Shown in pieces: positions 49,701 to 58,074 of a stretch of 64,000 nucleotides of DNA. How positions within the stretch are numbered: position 1 is the first letter of the stretch; each line of letters starts with the position of its first letter. Position numbers and translations under genes: made by a program. The stretch comes from Toxotes chatareus (Eukaryota; Chordata; Actinopteri; Toxotidae), in NCBI GenBank assembly GCA_016801885.1, contig CM028885.1, positions 21,711,834 through 21,775,833 of the forward strand, read 5' to 3'. Below the pieces are notes generated by a model. It was not told the origin of the DNA. It did not search any database and saw nothing but the letters and a program-made list of their open reading frames with translations.

Positions 49701-51342
49701 GTGCACGCATGTGTGTATGTACACATCAGTACATGTATACCCACAGTATGTGCACAGGTATATGTACATATATACTGTATCTGTGTGTGTGTGTGTGTGT
49801 GTGTGTTAACTACTCACTGTTATGCTCTTGTTCTTCCTCTACATTTCCCATAACCATGGCCGGAACGCCAAAGGCCGAAGCCAGCACCCACACACAGATG
49901 TTCACCACCTGAGGACATGATGATATGATGATGAATGACATCTACATGTTTTCCAGTAACTTACAGACACCATCACATCTGAGTTTACATTTGGACCAGC
50001 ATTAAAAACAATTCCCATCTCAGTTTCTTTCGTAACCGGAACCAACTCATGACAACAATGTCTGAAGTGAGCTGAAGTGAGTGTTGACATCTGATCTGAT
50101 GTCAGTGGTTGTTTCGGGGAGAATAAAGGAGGTGTGAAGGTTTTGAAAAGGTGAGTATCTCACTTTGAAATGAAATGCTTTTACCTTGGCCTTGTGAGGG
50201 GTCCTCATGTCCAGGGCTTTGACAGGGTGGCAGACGGCCACGTATCTGTCCATACTCATCACTGTCAGGGTGAAGGTGCTGGTGAACATGTTGTAGTAGT
50301 CGATCGACACCACCGCCTTGCACAGAGCATTCCCGAATGGCCAGAAGCCCAGGAACACGTCAGTGCCCTGGAAACATCCAGAAATCAAAGGGTGAACACA
50401 GAACTACAGCTGGAGGCAGAACAGAGAGCTCCATCAGCGCTGAAAAATGACTTTGGACACTTAATTATTCACTGAAGTGGAAACAAATCAGTGCAGTGGA
50501 GCACAGAACCGTTAACACCTCACAACCAACCAGTGACTAATAAAGATATGTTACCAGACAATCCACAAGACACTGGTGTTGCATGATGAAGTACAAAGCA
50601 ATAAATCACTCAAAAGATGATAATGTCTTCATATAAATCACATGTTTATGTTAGTGTGCACGATTTCAATCAGTGATGGAGTGAAGCGCAACGCCATTTC
50701 CACAACATATCATACAAATATGGTTTTTACAGGGTGCACACAATAAAAGCTACGACTTTGGTACGATCCACGTCAACTGCTCTGGTACTTCATGCTTCCT
50801 TCCACCACCAGTCGGACTGTGCAAAGCTGGAGCTTCACCTGTTGCTGTACTGCACTGTTGCCGGTAAAGCAGTAAAACATGGTAATTTGGTTTAGGGAAA
50901 CTTCACAGTTTGGCTTTAAAATGACCACATCTGTAAAGGCAGGTGAGCATCGTTGCCATGGTCACAAAAAAAAAAATCAACATTTACTTGCTGTTAGAAA
51001 CAGGAAATGGACTGATGTGTTAGACACTGTGTTAGAGTCAGTTTGGCAGGCTCTTCCATCCAACCTGACCTCCACCCTACACAGACTTTGCCGCCTTGTA
51101 ATAACGTCACCTGACTTCTTCCTTTGCTCCCATTATAATCCCATTATAATCACTTTTACTTAACAAGTGTCATTTTAGCGCATTTGTGGAAATGACTGAC
51201 GCTGTCGTTCTTCCTGGGAGGTCAGTCTGTTGTAGGTGGCTGATAAAGTCCTACCTGGAAAGGTAAAGTAGCCAGGAACAAAGAGTCAGCCAGGGCCAGG
51301 TTAAAGATGTAGATGTTAGTGGCCGTTTTCATCTTGGTGTAT
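30944..51342 (-). CDS. oprl1: Nociceptin/orphanin FQ opioid-like receptor (NOP), 3' four coding exons; exon 1 outside window
   Basis: Minus-strand segments 51342-51255, 50367-50185, 49908-49818 and 31491-30944 join in frame into a class A GPCR lacking only its N-terminus and TM1. Order: ICL1/TM2 (YTKMKTATNIYIFNLALAD), TM3 with SIDYYNMFTSTFTLT and DRYVAVCHP, TM4 (VVNICVWVLASAFGVPAMV), an acidic ECL2, TM5 (DPVFGTCVFLFSFLIPV), ICL3 (LLSGS-like ILSGSKEKDRNLRRITR), TM6 (VVCWTPIQIMVLAQSLG), TM7 (NSSLNPVLYAFLDENFK) and the tail. GTDVFLGFWPFGN, the VLAQSLG end of TM6 and SIAREVA in the tail favour NOP over mu, delta or kappa receptors. The family signals through Gi/Go in neurons after binding nociceptin. 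The Asp in TM3, the ECL1 and ECL2 cysteines, DRY and NPxxY are intact, so the receptor looks functional. Confidence 0.95.
32911..33370 (+). repeat. Interspersed repeat, near full-length copy
   Basis: Words appear in the order known from a very common teleost repeat: TTAGTTTAGCATGGTAGCAT, CAAAGTATAGCTGAGGCTGA, GGTATTTGGTCACTGGG, TTTTGACCTGATGATGG, AAAGTCAGGGGATGACTAAAG, ATGAATGTCTGTACAACATT and TTTGGACCAAAGTGGTGGAG. A partial copy in opposite orientation lies at 57321-57456. I do not know its class with certainty. Confidence 0.75.
34301..34324. repeat. AC microsatellite
   Basis: Twelve AC units. Confidence 0.95.
34412..34515 (+). repeat. Short interspersed repeat copy (GGATGCTTTTATC core)
   Basis: TTTGGTGGATGCTTTTATCA followed by GATGCATCTCGCGG and a GTGTGGGTGTCCCC stretch resembles the segment at 51596-51722, which has TTGGTGGACGCTTTTATCCA at the same place. 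Confidence 0.5.
35609..35987. mobile_element. Non-autonomous DNA-transposon-like element with terminal inverted repeats
   Basis: The left end reads ACTTTGTTAGGTCCACCT and the right end, reverse complemented, reads ACTGTATTAGGTACACC, so 13 of the first 17 positions match as inverted repeats 379 bases apart. Near the ends are TTCAGTACAGCAGCTCTGCC and GCATTAAATTGTACTGGTGT, words I recall from a widespread fish repeat. There is no transposase frame, so it would have moved only with help from an autonomous relative. Confidence 0.72.
37183..37230. repeat. CA microsatellite with GCAC interruptions
   Basis: About 24 CA-type units with three G substitutions. Confidence 0.95.
37431..38330. repeat. Polypyrimidine tract (CT-rich on plus strand)
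   Basis: About 0.9 kb in which C and T greatly outnumber A and G (TTTTCTCCTC, CTTTCTTTTCC). Relative to oprl1 transcription the RNA copy is purine-rich. The tract explains the long Phe/Ser/Leu-rich open frame over it. No protein is inferred. Confidence 0.85.
39571..39627. repeat. CA microsatellite, interrupted
   Basis: Repeated CA with GCAC and TACAC interruptions. Confidence 0.9.
40370..40535 (+). repeat. Short interspersed repeat copy
   Basis: CTTCTTCTTCTTTAGC, GTTGGCGCACTGTTGCAC and GTTACCGCCACCTACAG are words of a common fish repeat end. Boundaries are uncertain. Confidence 0.45.
41396..41571 (+). mobile_element. hAT-like non-autonomous element remnant
   Basis: The segment is dense in GTTCA/TGAAC words in both orientations (CGAACTCGAACTAGTTCAC, GAACTTTGAACTAG) and ends GTGAACTTGCACAACACTG. 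The reverse complement of that end, CAGTGTTGTGCAAG, is close to the CAGTGTTGGGCAAG start typical of many hAT elements. The opposite terminus is degraded. Confidence 0.6.
42838..43745. repeat. Polypurine tract with degenerate GAATGAAATGA repeats
   Basis: About 0.9 kb rich in A and G on the plus strand. From 43190 to 43620 the words GAATGAAATGA, GTGAAATGAATGA and AATAAAATGA recur with irregular spacing, so part of it is an old tandem array. Several minus-strand frames of Phe/Ser/Leu-rich sequence here are composition artefacts. Confidence 0.8.
45087..45108. repeat. Poly-T run
   Basis: 22 consecutive T bases on the plus strand. Confidence 0.9.
45330..45545 (+). repeat. Interspersed repeat copy (3' part, CACCTGACTTCCTCC family)
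   Basis: CATCACCTGACTTCCTCC, TTTACTCCTGTCAAAATTTC and GGCCACTAAAAGTCACTTAA match the end of the same dispersed repeat seen at 50870-51170. Confidence 0.5.
45965..46030. repeat. 17-base tandem repeat
   Basis: Unit GTGAGGTGAAATAACAG: two perfect copies from 45982, a final copy ending AATAAGG, and one diverged copy before them. Confidence 0.92.
46543..46570. repeat. CA microsatellite
   Basis: Fourteen CA units. Confidence 0.95.
46715..46758. repeat. TG microsatellite
   Basis: About 22 uninterrupted TG units, the longest dinucleotide run in the window. It is complementary to the CA run 145 bases to its left. Confidence 0.95.
46960..46981. repeat. GA microsatellite
   Basis: Eleven AG units. 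Confidence 0.93.
49436..49660 (+). mobile_element. Tc1-like element terminal remnant
   Basis: The words GACAGGTGTGAGCCTTTCTA, GTCCAATCAGCTC, CTCCAATCAAGTTCTAGACA, CAAGGATAATTAAAGC, GATGCACCTG and GGCTCTGAATACTTCTGTGA occur in the order of a Tc1-like terminal segment common in fish (AAAGGGTCTGAATACTTATG type end). No transposase coding remains. It lies in the oprl1 intron 160 bases from an exon. Confidence 0.75.
49782..49807. repeat. TG microsatellite beside an oprl1 5' splice site
   Basis: Thirteen TG units on the plus strand, hence (CA)13 in the oprl1 pre-mRNA, starting about ten bases inside the intron after the donor at 49817-49816. CA repeats near 5' splice sites are known binding sites for hnRNP L; an effect here is inference. 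Confidence 0.92.
49818..49908 (-). CDS. oprl1: oprl1 exon: TM4 and start of extracellular loop 2
   Basis: Acceptor TGTCCTCAG precedes 49908. The 91 bases encode VVNICVWVLASAFGVPAMVM (TM4), then GNVEEEQEHN, a run of acidic residues at the start of ECL2. The exon ends in phase 1 at AACA|GTGAGT, and the leftover base joins GT of the last exon to make serine before VECIVVLPEPR. The preceding intron is 276 bases and the following one is 18.3 kb. The (CA)13 repeat in the transcript starts about ten bases beyond this donor. Confidence 0.94.
49909..50184. other. oprl1: oprl1 intron, 276 bp
   Basis: A short intron between the TM3/ICL2 exon and the TM4 exon, with GT at 50184-50183 and AG at 49910-49909. 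It holds no recognisable repeat. Mammalian opioid receptor genes have no intron at this place as far as I recall. Confidence 0.88.
50185..50367 (-). CDS. oprl1: oprl1 exon: ECL1, TM3 and ICL2
   Basis: Acceptor TTTCCAG precedes 50367 and 61 codons follow in phase 0: GTDVFLGFWPFGNALCK (ECL1 and the disulphide cysteine), SIDYYNMFTSTFTLTVMS (TM3, with the aspartate that contacts the ligand's N-terminal amine), MDRYVAVCHPVKALD and MRTPHKAK (ICL2). The donor is GCCAAG|GTAAAAG at 50184-50183. The intron on the 5' side is 887 bases. Confidence 0.96.
50368..51254. other. oprl1: oprl1 intron, 887 bp
   Basis: Intron between the TM2 exon and the ECL1/TM3 exon, with GT at 51254-51253 and AG at 50369-50368. 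About 300 bases of it are an interspersed repeat copy. Confidence 0.88.
50870..51170 (+). repeat. Interspersed repeat, longest copy of a family seen several times here
   Basis: In order: GTAATTTGGTTTAGGG, GCCATGGTCAC, CAACATTTACTTGCTG, TAGAAACAGGAAATGG, CATCCAACCTGACC, CCGCCTTGTAATAACG and CACCTGACTTCTTCC. Parts recur at 13340, 14495, 45330 and 59745, all on the plus strand. Confidence 0.65.
51255..51342 (-). CDS. oprl1: oprl1 exon: intracellular loop 1 and TM2
   Basis: Acceptor TCTCCTCAG precedes 51342. The first base completes an arginine codon split 2+1, the classic boundary between the first and second coding exons of opioid receptors. The 29 codons read YTKMKTATNIYIFNLALAD then SLFLATLPFQ, with the TM2 aspartate of LALAD. 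The exon ends in phase 0 at TTCCAG|GTAGGA, inside what is continuous coding sequence in mammalian opioid receptors. Confidence 0.95.
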
Positions 51343-51595
51343 CTGAGGAGAGAAGAAGCAAAGAGAGACACACGAGTTCAGTGAAATGAGAAAACCTGAG
51401 ACAGGAAATTCATTTCACTGTAGGTCACACACACGGTTAACACCTTAAACAAGTGTCTGCAGCCAGTTCAGGATTTAATCTGGTCTGCATAATAACAAAC
51501 AGAGACACTGTGTGTGGCTGCAGGTGCATCACACTATTAAAATGCACGGAGTGTCTTTGTGAGGAGCTGCTGCTAAAATTGCTGCTCATAATGAG

Positions 51596-51722
51596 ACTTG
51601 GTGGACGCTTTTATCCACAGCACCTTGCAGAGGAAGGAGTGAGGACATTGTTAACATCGGTGGTGACAGTGGGAATCAAACCACACAGGCTGGCAATGCT
51701 AAGAGTGGAGCCTGTGGTCCTC
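51596..51722 (+). repeat. Short interspersed repeat copy (GGACGCTTTTATCCA core)
   Basis: CTTGGTGGACGCTTTTATCC, ACAGCACCTTGCAGAGG and GGGAATCAAACCACACAGG follow the layout of a very common fish repeat (TTTATCCAAAGCGACTTACA ... GGATTCGAACC). Confidence 0.65.
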
Positions 51723-52639
51723 ATCTCACTGTGTGGGGACTTTGGGCCTTTGTTTCAAGTCTGTATTGTATGTTATGTATGTTTATAATATTCCAATAAG
51801 TCAGTATTTAATACTTTCATGCAAATTTTCAATACAAAATCTAATGAGCCTTCAATGGTGCCTGATAACAAACACAGAACAAATCATTAAAATCAAAAAG
51901 GTTCGTCCTCTGGGGAGCAGGAATGTTCCCGGCAAATTGCATGATCAGATATCATCTGTGCTGGGTTGACATTTTGAACTGATTTTGACACTGCAGAGAA
52001 AGCTGGAGGTGTTATGTGCCCCCTGTTGCTGAGTCCTTTTCCCTGAGGTGACGTGGTCATGGTCAGCCCATATCTGGGATCAGCAGCAGTCTGACGTGAC
52101 CTTGTGGTTTGCTGCTTTGTTTGGTTCTCCTGTTTCTGAGGCTTGGTTCTCGGTTCTCTGTTAAACTGGAGGAAGCACTCCGGGTCTGAGGGCCCGGCGT
52201 CTGGTTTGCCCAGCCCGTCTCTCAAAGAGCGTGCTTTATTTATTTATTTTTATTTTATTTTTATTTTTTTGTTTGTTTGTTGTGGTCGATACTTTATACT
52301 TTGATGTTTTTGGGTCAGAACCACTCATCACAAATAAATAAACATGTTTACTTTCAGTCTTCAGGCTCTGTTTGATACATATATTAGTGACCGCTTTGGT
52401 TGATGGCAGGCTGTCTGAGGTCATAACAATCGAATAAATAAATAAATAAGTAAATACAAATAAAATCAACAATCAAGTTCATTAATTAGTCTCTAATTAT
52501 CTGAGTGTGTGTCCTCTGTGTCCTCTGCAGGTTTTTGCCTCCTTGGCTTGAGAAGAATCTCATGGCTTTTCTGCTTCAGCTGCACTGGATAAAACTTTAC
52601 AAAAAAAAAAAACCGCATTGCAGTCAAATGTTTCTGTCT

Positions 52640-52985
52640 CCCCCCTCTCCCCCTCTCCCCCTTCCCCCCTTCATTCAGTTTGGCCTCGAGCTCTTTTACA
52701 CTCTCCCTTTTTTTTCTCAACACATCCCCTTCTTTCTTCCCCCCCCCCCCATGTCCTCTTTTCCCCCATCTCCAATTTTAGATGACATTCACCGTACTCA
52801 ACACACCCCTCTCTCTCTCTCTCTCTCTCTCTTTTTTTAGGTCTCTCACTCATCCATTCCTTTGCATCTCAACATCTGTGTCTTTCAGTCTTTTATCCTT
52901 TCACCCTCTCATTACCTTCCTCTGCTTTTTAGTTCTGTCTTTCCTCCTCTTCACTTGTTATCCGTCTCCACACCCTCAGCTCTGT
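52640..52985. repeat. Polypyrimidine tract with CT microsatellite
   Basis: Mostly C and T on the plus strand, including C-runs near 52740-52750 and about thirteen CT units at 52808-52832. Confidence 0.8.
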
Positions 52986-53409
52986 CTGACTTCTCTCATC
53001 CTTCCTGCCTCAGTCTACGTTACATCTGCAGGTTTTACGAAGCAGAATTTAAGATGTTTTCAACACTTTTAGGACATTTTACAGGAATTTCTTCTGAACT
53101 GTGAAACCAAAAACATGTTTTTCATAATATTTAATGAGATAATTACTAATCTGTATTTTTTTTGTGAGTAAACATGCATGTGAGTCAGATTTACTGTAAA
53201 ATCAATCCAAAGGATCACGTGTAAGCTTTAATAGGCAGCTGCTGCTTGGAGACGAGAGGAGACAGAGTACAGTAGGTCATTTATCTGAGTGAATATTTAA
53301 TCACCTTCAGAGTGTTATGTTCCTTCTGTTGCCTGAGTTCTATTTTGCAGTTGCAAGCAGAGACGGTCTTTGATGCTGCTTTCAATAAACCTTTACTAAC
53401 TGGGGCTTG

Positions 53410-53945
53410 ACTCCATTCCACTCTTCCCTCTCACTACAACTCTTCTCTTCAACCTACTTCCCTCTTTCCCTCCCTCCACCTCATTGCATTTCTTCTTTAT
53501 TCCCTTCTCTATCTCACCTGTAGCTTATCTCCTCCAGACCTTCTTCCCTCTTTCTCTGCCTTCCTGTCCTCCTCCACCTCGCCCCCCCCCCCCCTTACAG
53601 TCCTCCCCTCCCTCTCTCTGCATACTGCAGTCTTGTAGGCAGGCCGGGAGTCTTCAGAGAGAATATTTCATGCCTGTGCAGCTATCCTCCCCTCTTTACA
53701 TCAGACAACAAGTCGACCCAGCCAAACCCTCTGTCTGTCTTTCTCTGTCCTCCAGAACATCTTGTCTTCTCTCCGTACGTCTTTCTGGGTCTCTCTTGTC
53801 TTCTGGCCTTCTGTCTCTCTGGCCCAAAAACAATCTCTCGTTTTCTCTCTATCTCTATTCAGAACGTCTCCTGATATTCAGCCCTGCTCCCTCTTCTCAT
53901 TTTCTCTTTGCCCCTTCCTTTTCTCTCTCTCTGTCATTCAGTGAA
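53410..53945. repeat. Polypyrimidine tract
   Basis: C- and T-rich plus strand with a 12-base C run near 53583-53594. The 159-codon open frame over it is Ser/Leu/Pro-rich and composition-driven. Confidence 0.8.
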
Positions 53946-56900
53946 AGTATAATTGCATTATAATTATGAGTTCAAGGCCTCTGGCAGCAGCAGCAGCAGA
54001 GAGAAGAGAAAAATAAAGAGGACAGCAAGAGAAAAGAAACGACAGAGAGGCAAGCCCGGACCAAAGAGCAGATACAGGCACTAATTTACAGTGTGTAGAT
54101 TCATTTTAACAGAGACATTCCCATAGCAGAGATGTATAAGAAGTGTACTCCATATGCATATTTGCCATTTCTGATTCAGTTTCAAAGACGGCAACTTTCA
54201 GGCAGAGACAGAGCCGAAACAGCACGCAAGGAGTTGTTGCTTTGCTGATACAGGAACATCTTGCTTACTTTACATACATAATGAAAAAGCGCAAGAAGTA
54301 AGAAACACAAGCGTTCAGATATAAAGAGAAACAAATGACTCATTCGTGCACGGGATGATGACGGTGTTTCTACAGACAGGCCACATCACAAAGACAAGGA
54401 AAAACACAGAGGCAGAGAGGAAGAAGCAAAGTGATGTACGGTGTCGAGTAAATGACACTTTGATCAGAATATGTCTCGTGTCTCATCTTTATTTTTAAAA
54501 TAAACTGGTCAGAGATCAGGACAATCTGCCAGAAAAAAACAGATGGAAAAAAGTACTTTCAAATCTTGTGTTTCTCTAGAAAATGAAATATTTGTGATTT
54601 ATTATTCAGGAAAAAAAAGATCTTTGGTCATAAATCAGTAACTCCAGCTGTCAAGACCACAAAGATAAGCTAATTCATCAGGATTGTGAAGTTTTCGCTT
54701 GATCAAATGTGATCAAATGTGATCAACAGTGACGTTTCCCTGGCAACACGAGCAAACAGCCATCAGCGGAGCGTGACACTGCACAACTCAGCAAACTCCA
54801 CTGGATGAGGAAGACCGTGAGGTGAGAGTGAAGGCCCTGGAAGAAACTAGTAAGTGGACCTAGAGTTAATTATTAGTTTTTTCATATAGTAACTAGTTAA
54901 ATCTGGAACGAGGCCTGTCTCTTACATTGGAATTACATTAGAAAGAACCAACTCCATCAATGTACAGATGTGCATGTAAGTACTGTTTAAAAAAAACAAA
55001 AAAGTGAACCTATTTTTTTAAACTAATATTTAAACCAATTCCAACCTATTTTCTTTCATCAATCAACCATCAATTAATTCACTAATCACTTCAGCGCTGT
55101 CAAATTCATCCTCAGTAGGGATTCACCACTGTACCAACACAGAATCAAAGCTTTCCTCTGGATCAAACTGCTTTCCTCTCCCTTAGTGCATATTACTCAC
55201 ATTCCTGAAATGCAGCTGAAACCCACTGATCCTTCAGACTCAGTACTGTTAGCATTCACTGTCTGTCTGCACTCAGGAAATTCTCCACAATCTCCAAAAT
55301 AAGCATGAAATATTTAGCCATTACATTAAAGAGGGTTTACTGCTTCATGCCTCACTCGCTCCGTTCTCTCCCTCGTGCCAGCCGATTCCCCCGCTCTCTC
55401 GCTCTCTCATTCTCTTTTGACTTCTTCTGTCTTCTTCAATCTCTTGTTCAATAAACACTTAGGCTGATATAATCCTCCGAACAAAATTCAATCTGCAAGC
55501 TAATACCAGCATATGACTGCAGTTCCCATCCCCATAGCAAAGCGCAAAATTCAGAAGACTCTCCAAAACCAATAAACTGTGGTGAAGCTCAGACAACTCA
55601 AAAACTGCTTGAAGTTTTGGGAAAAATCACTGGATTGTGACTGGACCTGGAGTCAGATTTTCTACATGTCAGTCCACCACCCTCAGTTTTCCATCGGTGT
55701 AATGAGGAAACACCTTTGTCATCATTACACATTATAATATAATTAATGATTTAATGGTTTTGTTTTGTAAAATCAAATCACTGATCAGGGAAAACTGTGT
55801 TCTTGGTTTAATAAAGGTAAAATTCAAACCAGACTTGAAGCACAAACAAGGATATGCTTACTTTTTCTGTATTTAACTATGACTGCCGTCTGTCCGTCAC
55901 CTTTATAAAGTGTTTAGAGGCCTGAGGGCTGAGTTATGCTTGAAAAACCATGTGGATATTGAAAAGTGTTTATAGCTGTTTCCTGTAGTTATACTGGAAG
56001 GTAACATGAAATAAAATAAAATAGCCACATGGTATTGTTTACCACTCGCAGGTGAACAGGAATTGTGCAAAACGAATATTCAACAAATGAAGAAGATGAT
56101 CCACCTATTTTGATTTTCTGAGACCAGCGACGACGTCAAGGTGTGATCACACCTGGAAATGTTCTTCTCTGTCGTTTCTGAACAGAAACGACAAAGGCAA
56201 CTTTTCTGGACTACACACATCACACACACTACACACACACTGCTCCATCACCTGAAAACCAAACCGAAGAAACAGCTCGATACGAGCATTAGTCCAGACT
56301 TCATCAGATCCGTGTTGTTCTGGCTCATTTCCTACACTTCTGTGAAACTTTACTGTTGCACTTATAACAAGGGTGACCAGAAATCACATTTTTCTGGCAA
56401 ATCGTGTTCTTCTGTTGTGTCACTTGAGACAAACAACACGATCCAGCCGAACAAACTGAACCAAAGAGGGGAACGCTCTGCTCAGACAAGCTGTTTCCAT
56501 TATGACTGACGCAAATCTTATTATCCTGCAGCTCTCAGTCAAAATCACATCTATAACTCTACTCACAAACAGTAACAAAGATATGAAAATAACAAAAGCT
56601 CTGTCAAATCACTGACATTCTCACATGTACCTCTTTCTTTCTTACTGCTTAGATCACTGTATTAATATTTCATGTCAGCCACAGCTCGCTGTTTACTTTC
56701 TCTCTGCATGTTTCTCGCCTGCTGTTCATCTTTATTTTTTCCTCTTCATCTTCCACCTTTATTTGCATGCGACTGTGATCTAGTAATTAATAAACGCCAT
56801 TAATGGATTACCCCTCTGAACCTCTCAGGAAACACGTTTGCTGTCGATAATGAAATATGCTGAATTTGCTGGTGCAGGGTGTATAATTGAGGGCTACAGG

Positions 56901-57320
56901 GTCAGTGTTTTGCTATTCATCCTCCAGTGATTCCATTTTTCATGAGGGAGATTAAAATCGCACATCTACAAGGAGAAGGATCACAAGCCGAGTGGCGAAA
57001 ACGAATTATGGTTAAAATGAGTCAGTGTTATAATATTACTTCAGTCATTACTGAGAACACGCTTAAGTTGCACACACACACATGCACACACGCACGAGCA
57101 GACAAGTCGGTGACTTGTGAATATCTGGATAACAACAGCACTGCTGAACATTCTAACGTTTGTTTTCTTAAATCCGATTGATGATTGACGTGGTTCATGT
57201 ATTATCTCTCTCTGAGCAGCACAACAGCAGCAGCTTCACCCACTGAGACATTCATGGAAGCATGTTGCTGCTGAAAAACAGCGTAGAGCACAGTGTCTTT
57301 CTCCAGATTAGCCAGTATAC

Positions 57321-57456
57321 TGGTGCTAAAGTAAACATGATAAACATTTAGCATCACATGTCAGCACTGTAATTGTGAACATGTCAGCATATCAATGTTT
57401 AGCTCAAAGCTCACAGCACAGCTGTGCTCAGAGAGAGCTAACGAGGCTGTGGACTC
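57321..57456 (-). repeat. Interspersed repeat, inverted partial copy
   Basis: AACATGATAAACATTTAGCA, AATTGTGAACATGTCAGCAT and GTTTAGCTCAAAGC followed by GAGGCTGTGGACTCC are the reverse complement of the 5' part of the repeat family at 32911. Confidence 0.65.
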
Positions 57457-58053
57457 CGTTTTGCTGAATCAGACATACTTTCGTACACTTCTGATGTTAA
57501 GCAAATATCTATGGAGTTGGGTATTAGCAACCATACAATTACCAAATGAGGACGTATGCTTTTCTCTCCGACTGAATTGGCCTGTGGTGTTTTACAATGT
57601 GCCTCTTTCTGTTTGTCTCTGGTTAGTCGACAGTGTGATGATTGCTCAGTTAAAATTGTGTTGCTCAGTCTAGGTTACAAAACCACTGTTAATTTAAACA
57701 AAGTCTGATTTTGGAACAGTGTAATGTGATGTAACACTGAGCCATAACATTATGTCTTTGCAGGTGACGTCCTTTTGATTTCATTTCTGTCTTCACCTCC
57801 CTCAGTCACACTCTGCTCCTTCCGTTCTTCGTCTCTTTCCGTGCATGTCTCTGGAGGACTTTTCCTTCTCTTGTGTTTCTTCTCTCCATTAATGGAGAGA
57901 GGAGGAAGGAGGATGAAAGGAGTCTATCTGATGACTCTTTCATCCTCCGAGCTGTTCGGTTTCAAATATTAATAATCACTTTGAATTATTCACACGCTGC
58001 CGGTCTGCACTGTGTCAGCTTGAATGAGCTGTCACACGCTGGCAGAAGTGTAA

Positions 58054-58074
58054 GTGTGTGTGTGTGTGTGTGCG
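58054..58074. repeat. TG microsatellite
   Basis: About ten TG units ending in TGCGTGCG. Confidence 0.92.

Larger units (their letters stand above)
31492..49817. other. oprl1: oprl1 intron (18.3 kb) before the last exon
   Basis: I see no coding exon on either strand. The intron is filled with repeats: an interspersed repeat at 32911-33370, an inverted-repeat element at 35609-35987, a polypyrimidine tract at 37431-38330, a hAT-like remnant at 41396-41571, a polypurine tract at 42838-43745, a 17-base tandem repeat at 45965-46030, a Tc1-like remnant at 49436-49660 and many dinucleotide microsatellites. The longest open frame (254 codons, 37627-38391) is low-complexity Phe/Ser/Leu from the pyrimidine tract. 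Confidence 0.8.

Noticed and set aside
50170..50475. 101-codon plus-strand open frame
   Set aside because: Antisense shadow of the oprl1 TM3 exon.
53484..53963. 159-codon plus-strand open frame
   Set aside because: Ser/Leu/Pro-rich translation of a CT-rich tract, with no motif or splice context.
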